DNA of 28,107 nt from an uncultured Caryophanales bacterium (GTDB lineage Bacteria; Bacillota_I; Bacilli_A; RF39; UBA660), in assembly GCA_946544685.1 (NCBI GenBank), contig CAMNML010000011.1, positions 1 through 28,107 of the forward strand, in the 5' to 3' direction. Position 1 is the first letter of the stretch; each line of letters opens with the position of its first letter. The notes beneath the pieces are model-generated. The model was not told the DNA's origin and searched no databases. It saw only the letters and a program-made list of their open reading frames with translations. Shown here piece after piece: positions 6,192-14,222 of this stretch. The position numbers were made by a program, and so were the translations under genes.

Positions 6192-8571
6192 AAATAACCA
6201 CCATAACAAAAGAAATCAAGCTTAAAGCAATACCTTCTTTAAAATAAGGTTGTTCATAATCAACTTCAATAGAATGCTCACCTTTCTCTAGATTAAAGCC
6301 AACAAATGCATTTAAAACTTTAAAATAATCAACATTATTTCCATCAACCCTAATTTTATAACCACGTTCATAAGGAATTGTAAGTAACATAATACCCCCG
6401 TCGGTCTTAATATTACCATTTATTTTATCATCTTCAATTTTATAATCTAAAATATCGTCAATCTTTCTAATTTGACTAATAAAAGAATCATAATTAAAAT
6501 AATAAATATCGATTGGACTAGAAGTATCATTAAGCGTTATTTTTAAAGAATTATCTAAAGTATCATTATAATATTTAATATAATTACTAACAATATAATC
6601 AGGTTCAATTGAACTATCATCAACCCTCTCATCAATATTAGTAGATGAAACAAAATAAAAACCTTTTCTATCCAACTTTAACATCAATTCATTATCAGAT
6701 AATATATAATCAATTTTTTCATAAATAGAATGATCGTCATCAACTAAACAATCAAGAATATTCTGATCCATCAAAAAAGAAAAATCAATATTATTGCACG
6801 CATTTTTAACAACATAACCAATACCTAAAGAATTTTTATTTTCATATAATGTATAATTCACATCATGAAATGAATAAGATAATAATTTATCATAATACTT
6901 AACATCACGAGGAGCTGAAAGATATCTAACCCCCATTAATGAATCCATAATAAATGATTGATTAGTATAAGAAAAATAATTAATATCAGAACGATAATTT
7001 TTATCAAATGAACCAAATAAGAAAAATAACACATCTTTATTTGTTGATGATAAAAACGTACTAAGTCCATGATAATTATCCTTGAGAGAAGGATTAGATA
7101 AAGATGTAGAATAAAACTCAATTCTATCATCATTATACTTATCCAAAATTTCACTACTCAAAGGAATTTCTAAATCCGACCTGTTTTTAAATTCAAAATT
7201 AAAATAACTCATCTTATAAAAAGTTAAAATAACATTCAAAATTAATTCGATAATAATAAAACTAGATATAAATAAACTCTTATTTCTATAGTCTTTAAAT
7301 AATAAGAAAATATATAATAAAAGAAATATTAAAGTCAATAGAATATTCTTATATGATAAAAAATCATAATAAGATGTATAAAATGAAAAAATAATAAAAT
7401 AAACCGAAATGACACTATATAATAATATATAAGGAACAATTTTTTTCTTAGTTATATCCAAATTTATTAATGACTTATATGCAATATTAATTAGGAAAAA
7501 ACACAACAAAAAACTATATCTATACGAATAAAAAGATGGAACAGTAAATAAATGCCAAATATAATTAAAAAGATATATAAAACAAGGAGCAATCATAATT
7601 AAAATTAATACTAAAGAATATTTTCGTTCTTTTTTATCGATTTTTTTATTAATTAAAAATAAATAAACAAGAGGCATGACTATTATCCCACAATATAAAT
7701 TCATACTGGAATAATTAAGTGAATTAAAAAAATACAAGCTACTTAAATATGTTTTAGAAAAAAGATCAAAAAAATTATAATCAAAATGAAAAATGTTAAA
7801 AAAAGATTCACTTCTTCCATAACTTAGCATTTCAAAAAAACATGGAACCAAAAAGAAAGAACAAAGTAAACCAGAAAATAAAGAAGAAATAAAAAATCTT
7901 TTTATAATATTTAAAACAATATCTCTATCTTTTTTCAAATCATACTTTAATAGCAATCCATGAAAAAAATACAAACAAGAAAAAATGCATAACATATAAG
8001 AAAGATAATAATTAGAAAGAATACTTATAAATAATGTTAAAATATAAAAACATGATGATTTTCTAGATAATATATTATCAACACCAATTAAAACAAGAGG
8101 AGTTAAAAATACAACATCTAACCACATTATATTCAACATATAATTGATATTATAACCCATCAATGCATAACACAAACTAAAACTAAGTAATAATAAATTA
8201 TCAGTTTTATATTTTCTGCGCATATATAAATACATAGTAAAACCACACAAACCAACCTTAATAGGTATCAAAATTGTAATGAAATTAATAATATCTTTAA
8301 AAAAATACAAAAATAAATTCAAAGGACTAGAAAGATAATAGAAAAAAGTTCCAAACATAGTTCCACCAATTCCTTTAGTGAAAGAAAAAAACAAACTATT
8401 ATTTCCTAAAAAAAGACCTTTTAAATATTTGAATAAAGGATAATATTGTGCAGATAAATCTCCCATTAATAGTGTCTTATGTCCATAAAGATCATAATAA
8501 CTAAAAACTAAAAAAACAACTAAAAAAGGTATCAAAAATGATAATAATAACAAAAAAAATTTCTTCTTCAT
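6166..8571 (-). CDS. YfhO-family membrane protein
   Basis: This 801-aa protein has a signal-anchor helix, then GHKTLLMGDLSAQYYPLF, the typical first-loop motif of the YfhO family (acidic residue, Q-Y-Y-P). About twelve membrane helices follow, then a roughly 300-residue extracytoplasmic domain and a final helix ending VIYVKRENIR. In Bacillus and Listeria, YfhO-type proteins have been linked to glycosylation of lipoteichoic acid on the outer face of the membrane. The polymer in this organism is unknown. The ATG at 8571 follows GAGGTG by 7 bases; the ORF from 8586 begins upstream of that site. It is the first gene of a three-gene operon of large membrane proteins. Confidence 0.85.
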   Translation of the reverse strand: MKKKFFLLLLSFLIPFLVVFLVFSYYDLYGHKTLLMGDLSAQYYPLFKYLKGLFLGNNSLFFSFTKGIGGTMFGTFFYYLSSPLNLFLYFFKDIINFITILIPIKVGLCGFTMYLYMRRKYKTDNLLLLSFSLCYALMGYNINYMLNIMWLDVVFLTPLVLIGVDNILSRKSSCFYILTLFISILSNYYLSYMLCIFSCLYFFHGLLLKYDLKKDRDIVLNIIKRFFISSLFSGLLCSFFLVPCFFEMLSYGRSESFFNIFHFDYNFFDLFSKTYLSSLYFFNSLNYSSMNLYCGIIVMPLVYLFLINKKIDKKERKYSLVLILIMIAPCFIYLFNYIWHLFTVPSFYSYRYSFLLCFFLINIAYKSLINLDITKKKIVPYILLYSVISVYFIIFSFYTSYYDFLSYKNILLTLIFLLLYIFLLFKDYRNKSLFISSFIIIELILNVILTFYKMSYFNFEFKNRSDLEIPLSSEILDKYNDDRIEFYSTSLSNPSLKDNYHGLSTFLSSTNKDVLFFLFGSFDKNYRSDINYFSYTNQSFIMDSLMGVRYLSAPRDVKYYDKLLSYSFHDVNYTLYENKNSLGIGYVVKNACNNIDFSFLMDQNILDCLVDDDHSIYEKIDYILSDNELMLKLDRKGFYFVSSTNIDERVDDSSIEPDYIVSNYIKYYNDTLDNSLKITLNDTSSPIDIYYFNYDSFISQIRKIDDILDYKIEDDKINGNIKTDGGIMLLTIPYERGYKIRVDGNNVDYFKVLNAFVGFNLEKGEHSIEVDYEQPYFKEGIALSLISFVMVVIYVKRENIR

Positions 8572-8598
8572 ATTTAGACACCTCATAACTATAATAAT

Positions 8599-8628
8599 AG
8601 TTTATCACAATATAAATAAAAGTGTAAA
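8599..8628 (-). promoter_or_regulatory. Probable promoter of the YfhO-like operon
   Basis: Minus strand: -35 TTTACA (8623-8628), 18-nt spacer, -10 TAAACT (8599-8604). The -10 is imperfect. Confidence 0.45.
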
Positions 8629-8637
8629 CAAAATCTC

Positions 8638-8662
8638 AAAAAAAACTATCTTTCAAGATAGT
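8638..8662 (-). terminator. Intrinsic terminator after trmL
   Basis: A 7-bp stem (8645-8651 with 8656-8662) has loop TTCA (as read on the plus strand), then a run of eight U on the minus strand (8638-8645). It overlaps the trmL stop codon. Confidence 0.85.
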
Positions 8663-9152
8663 CTTTTCCTTTAAAAGGTTCATCAAATAATAAATCTCTA
8701 TAATTTTGTTGACGCAAAACTTCAAATACTCCAACAGCGACACTATTAGATAAATTAAGCGCTCTTATATTATCATTCATAGGTATTCTCATACAACGAT
8801 CTAAATGATTCTTTAAAATTTCTTTAGGAATTCCAGTACTCTCCTTACCAAAAACTAAATAAATATTAGAATTAACATCAGAAAAATCAAAAGAAGTATG
8901 AGGCTTATGACCATATCTAGTAAAAAAATAAAACTCACCATCATTCTTACTCATAAAATCATCAAAACTAGAATAAACCTTATAATTACAATGTTCAATA
9001 TAATTAACACCACTTCTTTTAATATGAGCATCATCAAGCTTAAAACCAAGAGGCTCAATTAAATGAAGCATAACTCCAGTTCCCGCACAAGTTCTCATAA
9101 TATTTCCAGTATTCTGAGGAATCTCAGGTTCATATAAAACTACATTAATCAT
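8646..9152 (-). CDS. trmL: tRNA (cytidine/uridine-34 2'-O)-methyltransferase TrmL (SPOUT family)
   Basis: This 168-aa protein would methylate the ribose of the wobble base in certain tRNA-Leu species using S-adenosylmethionine. All three SPOUT motifs are visible: YEPEIPQNTGNIMRTCAGTG at the N terminus, YLVFGKESTGIPKEIL in the middle, and the knot segment IPMNDNIRALNLSNSVAV near the end. The length fits the family. The ATG at 9152 has AAAGGAGA 6 bases upstream; an upstream TTG would lie inside the spacer. It overlaps the preceding 127-aa gene by 8 bases and ends in a terminator, so it is the last gene of the unit starting at 10906. Confidence 0.93.
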   Translation of the reverse strand: MINVVLYEPEIPQNTGNIMRTCAGTGVMLHLIEPLGFKLDDAHIKRSGVNYIEHCNYKVYSSFDDFMSKNDGEFYFFTRYGHKPHTSFDFSDVNSNIYLVFGKESTGIPKEILKNHLDRCMRIPMNDNIRALNLSNSVAVGVFEVLRQQNYRDLLFDEPFKGKDYLER

Positions 9153-9528
9153 GAACAATCTCCTTTATTTTTCCATCTTTAAAAACAATATAAAAAGGAA
9201 CACTACCTTTATTAATATTATAACCATAACCAAAATCAGATATTAATCTATTTAAATTTTTACTACTAATTTTATCAGAATTAATAAATAAAACATCACT
9301 ATCATCAATAGAATTATGATCAGAAACATACACTCTAAAATCAGAATGTTCCAAGCTATAATTATAAACATTGTTATAAATAATATCATATCTAGAATTT
9401 GTAATATCATTAAAAAACTCCGATTCATCACTCTTTAATGAATTTTTATAAACACCAGATAAATACAAAACACAAATAATACTAAAAAGATAAAAAACAA
9501 CTAAAATAATATAATTTTTACACTTCAC
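9145..9528 (-). CDS. Membrane-anchored small protein with possible thioredoxin-like fold lacking CxxC
   Basis: This 127-aa protein has one N-terminal signal-anchor helix (about 6-25) and a roughly 100-residue outer domain. The domain ends in a strand-turn-strand segment, SVPFYIVFKDGKIKEIV. This resembles the cis-Pro and last strands of thioredoxin folds (xP-T/F-x-v-f-x-dGk). No CxxC is present, so any fold would be non-redox; this is inference. Start GTG at 9528 with AAGGTG upstream; it begins 4 bases after the stop of the AAA+ gene and overlaps trmL. Two genes upstream lies a thioredoxin-like lipoprotein that does have CxxC, so the operon may carry a catalytic and a non-catalytic version. 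Confidence 0.6.
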   Translation of the reverse strand: MKCKNYIILVVFYLFSIICVLYLSGVYKNSLKSDESEFFNDITNSRYDIIYNNVYNYSLEHSDFRVYVSDHNSIDDSDVLFINSDKISSKNLNRLISDFGYGYNINKGSVPFYIVFKDGKIKEIVHD

Positions 9529-9532
9529 TATA

Positions 9533-10486
9533 TCACCTTATCTCATCAGTAACTTCTATATCATCAATAGTAACAATAGGTAGTTCAATTCCTTCTTCAG
9601 CACAATATTTAGCAAACTTATCTCTAAAAAGAGTTAATTCCTTAACAATACTATCAGGATAAATACGCTTACTAATCTTAATAGCATTATAAACATCAAG
9701 AATAGTAACACTATCTCTGTTATCAACTAAAGCAAGAGAAAAAGCTTGAGATAAAACAGAAAAAGATACATCAGGATACATTGCAGCTAAACCATAAACA
9801 CGTTTAAACTCACTTGTTGCAGAAACAATAGATTCAAGCAATAACTCAACAACATAAGAAGAATACTTAAACTTAATACCAGTTTGATGCTCAATTCTTG
9901 GAAGTGACTTCAAAAGAATCTCTACAGTAGTTTTCTCATCAGGCTCCAAAACATCAATACGATCAAAACGTCTTAAAAAAGCTCTATCACGAACAATATA
10001 CGTTTCATATTCTACATCTGTAGTAGCACCAATAGCCTTTATATCACCTCTATCCAAACTAGGCTTCAAAATATTAGCAACATCAATTGGACTATCAGAA
10101 TTAGAACTAACTAAAGTATGAACCTCATCAATAAAAAGAATAACTTTAGACATATTCTTTAACTCTTCAACAAGTAGATTAATAACCAAAGTTTCCCTTC
10201 CATCAACACTAATCTTGTTCATCAAAGAAGAAGAATTAACCTTAATAATCTTATAACCCTTCAAACTATCAGGAACATCATCATTTTGAATTTTATAAGC
10301 AAGTCCCTCAACAATAGCAGTCTTACCGATACCAGCCTTACCAATAAGCAATCCTGACTTATCAGGAGTAAGCAAAACAATCATTAACTTCTTAATCTCA
10401 GACTCCCTAGCAATCGCAGGATTAGTTATATACTCTTTATCAGTTAAAATCTCACCGATACTATCAATAATAGAAAAATTATTCAT
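9533..10486 (-). CDS. Stand-alone ClpA/ClpB D1-like AAA+ ATPase
   Basis: This 317-aa protein is one AAA+ module of Clp type: Walker A GKAGIGKT (49-56), Walker B ILFIDE (116-121), sensor 1 IGATT (152-156) and the arginine-finger region AFLRRFD (169-175). The preceding NPAIARESEI matches the linker before the first AAA domain of ClpA/B/C. The end, LPIVTIDDIEV, looks like the D1-D2 linker (VTxxDIxxV). The Clp-N repeats, middle domain and second AAA domain of a ClpB are all absent. It probably forms an ATP-driven ring in the cytoplasm; the client is unknown. AGGAGGT of its binding site is formed by the last codons of the thioredoxin-like gene, so the two are linked. Confidence 0.8.
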   Translation of the reverse strand: MNNFSIIDSIGEILTDKEYITNPAIARESEIKKLMIVLLTPDKSGLLIGKAGIGKTAIVEGLAYKIQNDDVPDSLKGYKIIKVNSSSLMNKISVDGRETLVINLLVEELKNMSKVILFIDEVHTLVSSNSDSPIDVANILKPSLDRGDIKAIGATTDVEYETYIVRDRAFLRRFDRIDVLEPDEKTTVEILLKSLPRIEHQTGIKFKYSSYVVELLLESIVSATSEFKRVYGLAAMYPDVSFSVLSQAFSLALVDNRDSVTILDVYNAIKISKRIYPDSIVKELTLFRDKFAKYCAEEGIELPIVTIDDIEVTDEIR

Positions 10487-10489
10487 ACA

Positions 10490-10906
10490 TTAACCTCCTA
10501 TATATCCCATTCTAGTATAAGCTTTAACAACATTATCTAAAGACTCACTACCAACAATTCTTAAATAAGCAGATTCTTGTTTCCCATTTACATAAAAAAC
10601 AGTAGTAGGAGTACTCTTAAACCCAACCTCTGACATAAAAGAATTACTTTCTTCAGTTGATAATTTAGAAATATCAATATACTTAACATCAATATTATAT
10701 TTAGAAATAAAAGCCTCCATTGTAGGTTTAAATAAACTACAAGCACTACAAGTAGAACTACCAATAACTAAAGGAAAAGTTTTCTTATTAGAAACTAAAT
10801 CCTTATAATCATTATAACTAATCTCATCATAAGTAGTAAACTTTTTACTACCACATCCTGTAACAAAAATTAATACAAACGATAAAATAATTAAAAACTT
10901 CTTCAT
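10490..10906 (-). CDS. Thioredoxin-like lipoprotein
   Basis: This 138-aa protein has a lipoprotein signal peptide ending in lipobox VTGC (Cys18), then a thioredoxin fold with active site CSAC (53-56) after PLVIGSST and a cis-proline in STPTT (about residue 100). It is predicted to work outside the membrane as a thiol-disulfide exchange protein or reductant of exported Cys proteins; partners are not shown by the sequence. The ATG at 10906 has AGAGGTG 5 bases upstream; the 6-residue longer frame would overlap that site. A TATAAT at 10932-10937 may be its -10, but the -35 is only a T-run. It is the first gene of a unit with the AAA+ ATPase, the 127-aa protein and trmL. Confidence 0.85.
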   Translation of the reverse strand: MKKFLIILSFVLIFVTGCGSKKFTTYDEISYNDYKDLVSNKKTFPLVIGSSTCSACSLFKPTMEAFISKYNIDVKYIDISKLSTEESNSFMSEVGFKSTPTTVFYVNGKQESAYLRIVGSESLDNVVKAYTRMGYIGG

Positions 10907-10950
10907 AACTACACCTCTATCCACAATAATAATTATATAACAATAAAAAA

Positions 10951-10976
10951 GAAAAAAAAAGAGTTTTTACCCCTTT
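10951..10976 (-). terminator. Terminator after the LysM gene
   Basis: An 8-bp stem with two G-U pairs (10957-10964 with 10969-10976) has a 4-nt loop, followed by nine U on the minus strand. It overlaps the end of the LysM coding region. Confidence 0.65.
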
Positions 10977-11404
10977 CTATAAACAATAATTTGATCAGGC
11001 ACCAATAATAAATCATTATTATTAGAAATAATATCGGAAACATCAACACCAATATTATTAGAAATACTACCTAAAGTATCACCATCAACAGTATAATAAA
11101 TAGAAACATCACGATTTGGAATTAGAATTTCTTGATCAGGATAAATAAAATCTCCCTCTTTTATTCCATTAATTAAATATAAATCATCTATCTTTTTATC
11201 AAATTTTGAAGCAATACTATACATAGTATCACCAGAATTAACTCTATAAGTAAAATACACACCATTATTTGGAACAACTATTAAATCTCCAACGTTAAAA
11301 TCACTAAAACCATTAATACGCGTTAACTCTTCACCACTCACATTAAAATCTAAAGATAAAGAATCAAATGTATCGCCATCAAGAACCCTATAAACTTGAT
11401 ACAT
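10967..11404 (-). CDS. Triple-LysM protein without signal peptide
   Basis: This 145-aa protein consists only of three LysM motifs of about 45 residues each: QVYRVLDGDTFDSLSLDFNV..., FTYRVNSGDTMYSIASKF..., and IYYTVDGDTLGSISNNIGV.... LysM modules bind the GlcNAc-containing backbone of peptidoglycan. Oddly, there is no signal peptide or anchor, so either export is by another route, binding is indirect, or it acts inside (some spore-coat LysM proteins lack signals). I chose the second of two adjacent ATG codons (11404) because GAGGTG is then 5 bases away. The gene follows a strong terminator by only about 25 bases and no clear separate promoter is visible. Confidence 0.8.
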   Translation of the reverse strand: MYQVYRVLDGDTFDSLSLDFNVSGEELTRINGFSDFNVGDLIVVPNNGVYFTYRVNSGDTMYSIASKFDKKIDDLYLINGIKEGDFIYPDQEILIPNRDVSIYYTVDGDTLGSISNNIGVDVSDIISNNNDLLLVPDQIIVYRKG

Positions 11405-11428
11405 CATATCACCTCACATTAATATATG

Positions 11429-11463
11429 AAAAAATGAACAATCAGTTACACCAATTATTCATT
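11429..11463 (-). terminator. Strong terminator after the histidine-phosphatase gene
   Basis: A 14-bp stem including three G-U pairs on the minus strand (11433-11446 with 11450-11463) has a 3-nt loop and is followed by six U (11429-11434). Confidence 0.8.
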
Positions 11464-11472
11464 TCTAAAATA

Positions 11473-12012
11473 TTATAAATCACCATCATCAAAAATATAA
11501 ATCCAACCAGGTTGCCAATTGCCATTCTTTCTCCAATCATTCTCAATAGCTTCATCCCATGTTATATGTTTAGTAATAACCTCAAGTGCCAACTGAGGAG
11601 CCCTATGTGCAATTATAGCTACGGTTCTATCACGATATTTTTCATTAACAAACCTAAGAAAATCTCTAACTCTATCTTCAACATCAATCAATGACTCACC
11701 ATTAGGAAACGGTATATCAATATGTTCATCATAAAGAACTAAACTTTTATCCTTACCATCATAATCACCATAATTACATTCCCTCAATCTATCATCTTGT
11801 ATAGAAATATAATCAGGAAAAGCTAAAGATGCAGAATCAATAGCTCGCTTTAAATCAGAAGTAAATAATACATCAAATTTATAAGGTGTATTTTTCCCTA
11901 AATTACTTGCTTGTTCCCTTCCCAAATCATTCAGTTCAGCTTGCTTCCAACCACTACAAAGTTTTAAAGCATTATCACTCGTTGTACCATGAACATAATA
12001 AACTATTTTCAT
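11473..12012 (-). CDS. Histidine phosphatase (phosphoglycerate-mutase-like) family protein with altered RHG motif
   Basis: This 179-aa protein shows most hallmarks of the histidine phosphatase superfamily: the nucleophile region at the N terminus, the second arginine in TSDLKRAIDSA, the acid in RLRECNYGDYDG, and the second histidine in AIIAHRAPQ. The usual RHG is VHG here (Val7-His8): the catalytic His is kept but the adjacent phosphate-pocket Arg is replaced. The substrate is unknown; a sugar-phosphate or nucleotide-like monophosphate would be typical. The ATG at 12012 lies downstream of GAGGTTGGTG, and a TATAAT sits just before it. It is a monocistronic-looking gene with terminators on both sides. 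Confidence 0.82.
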   Translation of the reverse strand: MKIVYYVHGTTSDNALKLCSGWKQAELNDLGREQASNLGKNTPYKFDVLFTSDLKRAIDSASLAFPDYISIQDDRLRECNYGDYDGKDKSLVLYDEHIDIPFPNGESLIDVEDRVRDFLRFVNEKYRDRTVAIIAHRAPQLALEVITKHITWDEAIENDWRKNGNWQPGWIYIFDDGDL

Positions 12013-12056
12013 TATTTCACCAACCTCATTATAAAATATATCATATAAAAAAATTC

Positions 12057-12080
12057 AAAAAAAGCTAATATTAATTAGCT
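12057..12080 (-). terminator. Intrinsic terminator after the NodB-domain gene
   Basis: A 7-bp stem AGCTAAT/ATTAGCT (12063-12069 with 12074-12080) has a 4-nt loop and is followed by seven U on the minus strand. It overlaps the stop codon region. Confidence 0.85.
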
Positions 12081-13879
12081 ATTTTATGATGAACAACAGG
12101 ACTAGAATAATCCAACGCCTTAAAAGTATAACCATGAGAAAGTCCATATTCTATAACAGTACCAACAGACCTAATACTATTTATATTAGTATCATGCTGT
12201 AAAACAATATAATATGAACCATTACCTAACCCATTAATAATATTATTCGCATATTCTTCAGAAGAATGAACTCTTCCATCAGCATCTCCACTTGAAACAT
12301 TCCAATCAAAATACTTAAAACCTCTATCTTGAACCATTGTAGAAAGCTGTGACATAATACCACTACTATATCTTCTACTAACAGTATTTGAACTACCACC
12401 AGGGAAACGAAGCAAATTAGAATAACTTCCTGTCATACTTTTAACAGTTTCATTAATTTCATTTAAATCATTAAAATAAGCATCAATACTAGAATAAATC
12501 CTACTATAATTATGACTGCTTGTATGAAGTGCTATAGAATGACCTTGTTCATAAGCCTGTTTTATATAATACGAGTAATTACTACTAATATTAGTAACAA
12601 AGAAAGTAGCCTTAACATTATACCTTGCTAAAATACCTAAAAGCTCACCTGTATAAACACTAGGTCCATCATCAAAAGTTAAATAAATAACTTTACTACC
12701 ATCTCCGTTAGGAGCATATACATTAACCTTTCTAGTAACAGTAGTAGAATTAGAAAGGGAATCAGAAACAGAATAAGTAATATTATAAGTACCAGCCTTT
12801 GAAGTATCAACACTACCACTAACAGTAACATTAGAAGTAACATCGCCATCACAATTATCAACAGCAGAATATCCCGCTTCAGAATAAGTAGAATTAATAG
12901 GAACATAAACAGTCTGATTACCAGAAAGAGTTATGCTAGGAGCAGCTAAATCCTCTCTAATTAAAGAAATATTCTTAGTAACAACATTATTAGAAGAATC
13001 AGAAACACTTAATATCAAAGAATCATCAGTAGTATCTTGAGAAACATTAGAAGTAATATCACCATCATAATTATCATAAGCCTTATACAAAACATCATAA
13101 CTGCTAGCATTAGGACAAACAGATAAACTATCGCTATCAGTCTCAATAACAGGCTTTTCCCTATCAACAATAGAAACATCCTTAACAAGTTTCTTTACAT
13201 GACTACCAGACTTTGCAGTATATGTAACTTTATAAACTCCGATAGTAGAAATATCAACATCACTATCAACAGAAACATCAATACTCTTACACTTAAACTT
13301 ATTACCATAACAAGCGCTAACAATAGGATTAGAATAATTTGATCCTACATCAAATACAAAATCTTGTTCCGAATAATTAAAATAAATACTCTTTCTAAAC
13401 AAAATAAAACTTAAAATAAATATAAAACCAATAAGACAAAACAAAATTAATAAAATCTTATGATTACTACTAGATTTGTGTAAAGATAAATCATTATTAA
13501 CACTTGATTCATTAGCTTGATTTTCTTCCATTACATGTTCATTATTGTTTTCGTAAAAATTAGCAACGTCATCAGAATTTTGTTCTTGAAAATCATCATT
13601 CATATCAATACTAGAATTAACAACTTCTTGAGAATCTATCTCATCATTTTTTTGATCATCAAAACTCTCATCCTGAGAAACACTCAAAGAATCAGAAACA
13701 GAAACATTACCATCTATTTTATCTACAACTCCTTGAGAATCTATCTCATCATTTTTTTGATCATTAACACTCCCATCCTGAGAAACACTCAAAGAATCAG
13801 AAACAGAAGCATTACCATCTATTTTATCTACAATCTTATTATCATCTCTATTAGACTTATTAATCTTCTTTTTTTTCAC
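12071..13879 (-). CDS. Membrane-anchored polysaccharide deacetylase (NodB domain) with acidic repeat tail and Ig-like domains
   Basis: This 602-aa protein has, in order, a basic start (KKKKINKSNRDD), an acidic Ser/Asp-rich N-terminal region with two 35-aa repeats, a membrane helix (about 141-163), Ig-like beta domains (about 165-390) and a C-terminal NodB deacetylase. One Ig-like domain is of the DUF5011 kind: VYVPINSTYSEAGYSAVD...KAGTYNITYSVSD. Catalytic motifs are intact: TFDDGP (401-406), HTSSH (452-456), RFPGGS (about 491), DWN, and LQHD near 562. It would remove N-acetyl groups from peptidoglycan or another surface glycan outside the cell. Its GTG start at 13879 has AGGTGG 5 bases upstream, and the gene overlaps the lipoprotein gene before it by 20 bases. 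The long acidic cytoplasmic tail is unusual. Confidence 0.88.
   Translation of the reverse strand: MKKKKINKSNRDDNKIVDKIDGNASVSDSLSVSQDGSVNDQKNDEIDSQGVVDKIDGNVSVSDSLSVSQDESFDDQKNDEIDSQEVVNSSIDMNDDFQEQNSDDVANFYENNNEHVMEENQANESSVNNDLSLHKSSSNHKILLILFCLIGFIFILSFILFRKSIYFNYSEQDFVFDVGSNYSNPIVSACYGNKFKCKSIDVSVDSDVDISTIGVYKVTYTAKSGSHVKKLVKDVSIVDREKPVIETDSDSLSVCPNASSYDVLYKAYDNYDGDITSNVSQDTTDDSLILSVSDSSNNVVTKNISLIREDLAAPSITLSGNQTVYVPINSTYSEAGYSAVDNCDGDVTSNVTVSGSVDTSKAGTYNITYSVSDSLSNSTTVTRKVNVYAPNGDGSKVIYLTFDDGPSVYTGELLGILARYNVKATFFVTNISSNYSYYIKQAYEQGHSIALHTSSHNYSRIYSSIDAYFNDLNEINETVKSMTGSYSNLLRFPGGSSNTVSRRYSSGIMSQLSTMVQDRGFKYFDWNVSSGDADGRVHSSEEYANNIINGLGNGSYYIVLQHDTNINSIRSVGTVIEYGLSHGYTFKALDYSSPVVHHKIAN
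13627..13836 (-). repeat. Two tandem 105-nt repeats in the deacetylase N-terminal tail
   Basis: Two in-frame copies (starting at 13627 and 13732) encode the 35-residue unit containing DKIDGN-x-SVSDSLSVSQD and DQKNDEIDSQ. The copies differ at only a few bases, so the duplication is recent or maintained. Confidence 0.85.
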
Positions 13880-14159
13880 AAAAACCACCTAAATCTTTCA
13901 TAACACCATCCATTATTACAAGAGCATCATCATTATTATTAACATTACTTAAATGCTCATCGTTGATAATATCAACAGTTTCTTGACCTAACTCACCGTC
14001 GTTAGAATCAATATACTTTATAATTTTACCATTGCTAACAACAATATCAAAAGAACTGTCATCTGTAACACAAGAAAAATTATCTACAACAGCATTATTC
14101 TTAACACTACCACAACCTGTAAATAAAAAAACGAAAAAGCATAAACAAATCCTCTTCAT
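13860..14159 (-). CDS. Small lipoprotein, unknown function
   Basis: This 99-aa protein has a short signal peptide and lipobox FTGC (Cys16), followed by about 80 mostly acidic residues with three further Cys. I recognise no family. The motif NGKIIKYIDSNDGELGQETVDIIN looks like one small alpha/beta unit. The last codons overlap the start of the NodB deacetylase gene by 20 bases, so the two proteins are probably made together at the membrane. A TATAAT at 14184-14189 with a poor -35 would serve as promoter. Confidence 0.75.
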   Translation of the reverse strand: MKRICLCFFVFLFTGCGSVKNNAVVDNFSCVTDDSSFDIVVSNGKIIKYIDSNDGELGQETVDIINDEHLSNVNNNDDALVIMDGVMKDLGGFCEKKED

Positions 14160-14183
14160 AAAATCTCACTCTTTCCCAAAAAG

Positions 14184-14189
14184 ATTATA
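14184..14189 (-). promoter_or_regulatory. Likely -10 box for the lipoprotein-deacetylase operon
   Basis: TATAAT on the minus strand preceded by TGTGT, 25 bases before the ATG at 14159. The -35 region is T-rich without a good match. Confidence 0.4.
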
Positions 14190-14193
14190 ACAC

Positions 14194-14222
14194 AAAAAAA
14201 AGAAAAAGAAAAACTTTTTCTT
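14194..14222 (-). terminator. Terminator at the end of the T7SS-like operon
   Basis: A 9-bp A/T-rich stem (14200-14208 with 14214-14222) has a 5-nt loop, followed by seven U on the minus strand. It overlaps the stop of the 212-aa WXG-like gene. Confidence 0.7.

Noticed and set aside
13517..13903. 128-aa open frame on the plus strand
   Set aside because: It is antisense to the N-terminal part of the NodB deacetylase, Ile/Arg-rich from reversed Asp/Ser codons, and has no ribosome binding site or family resemblance.
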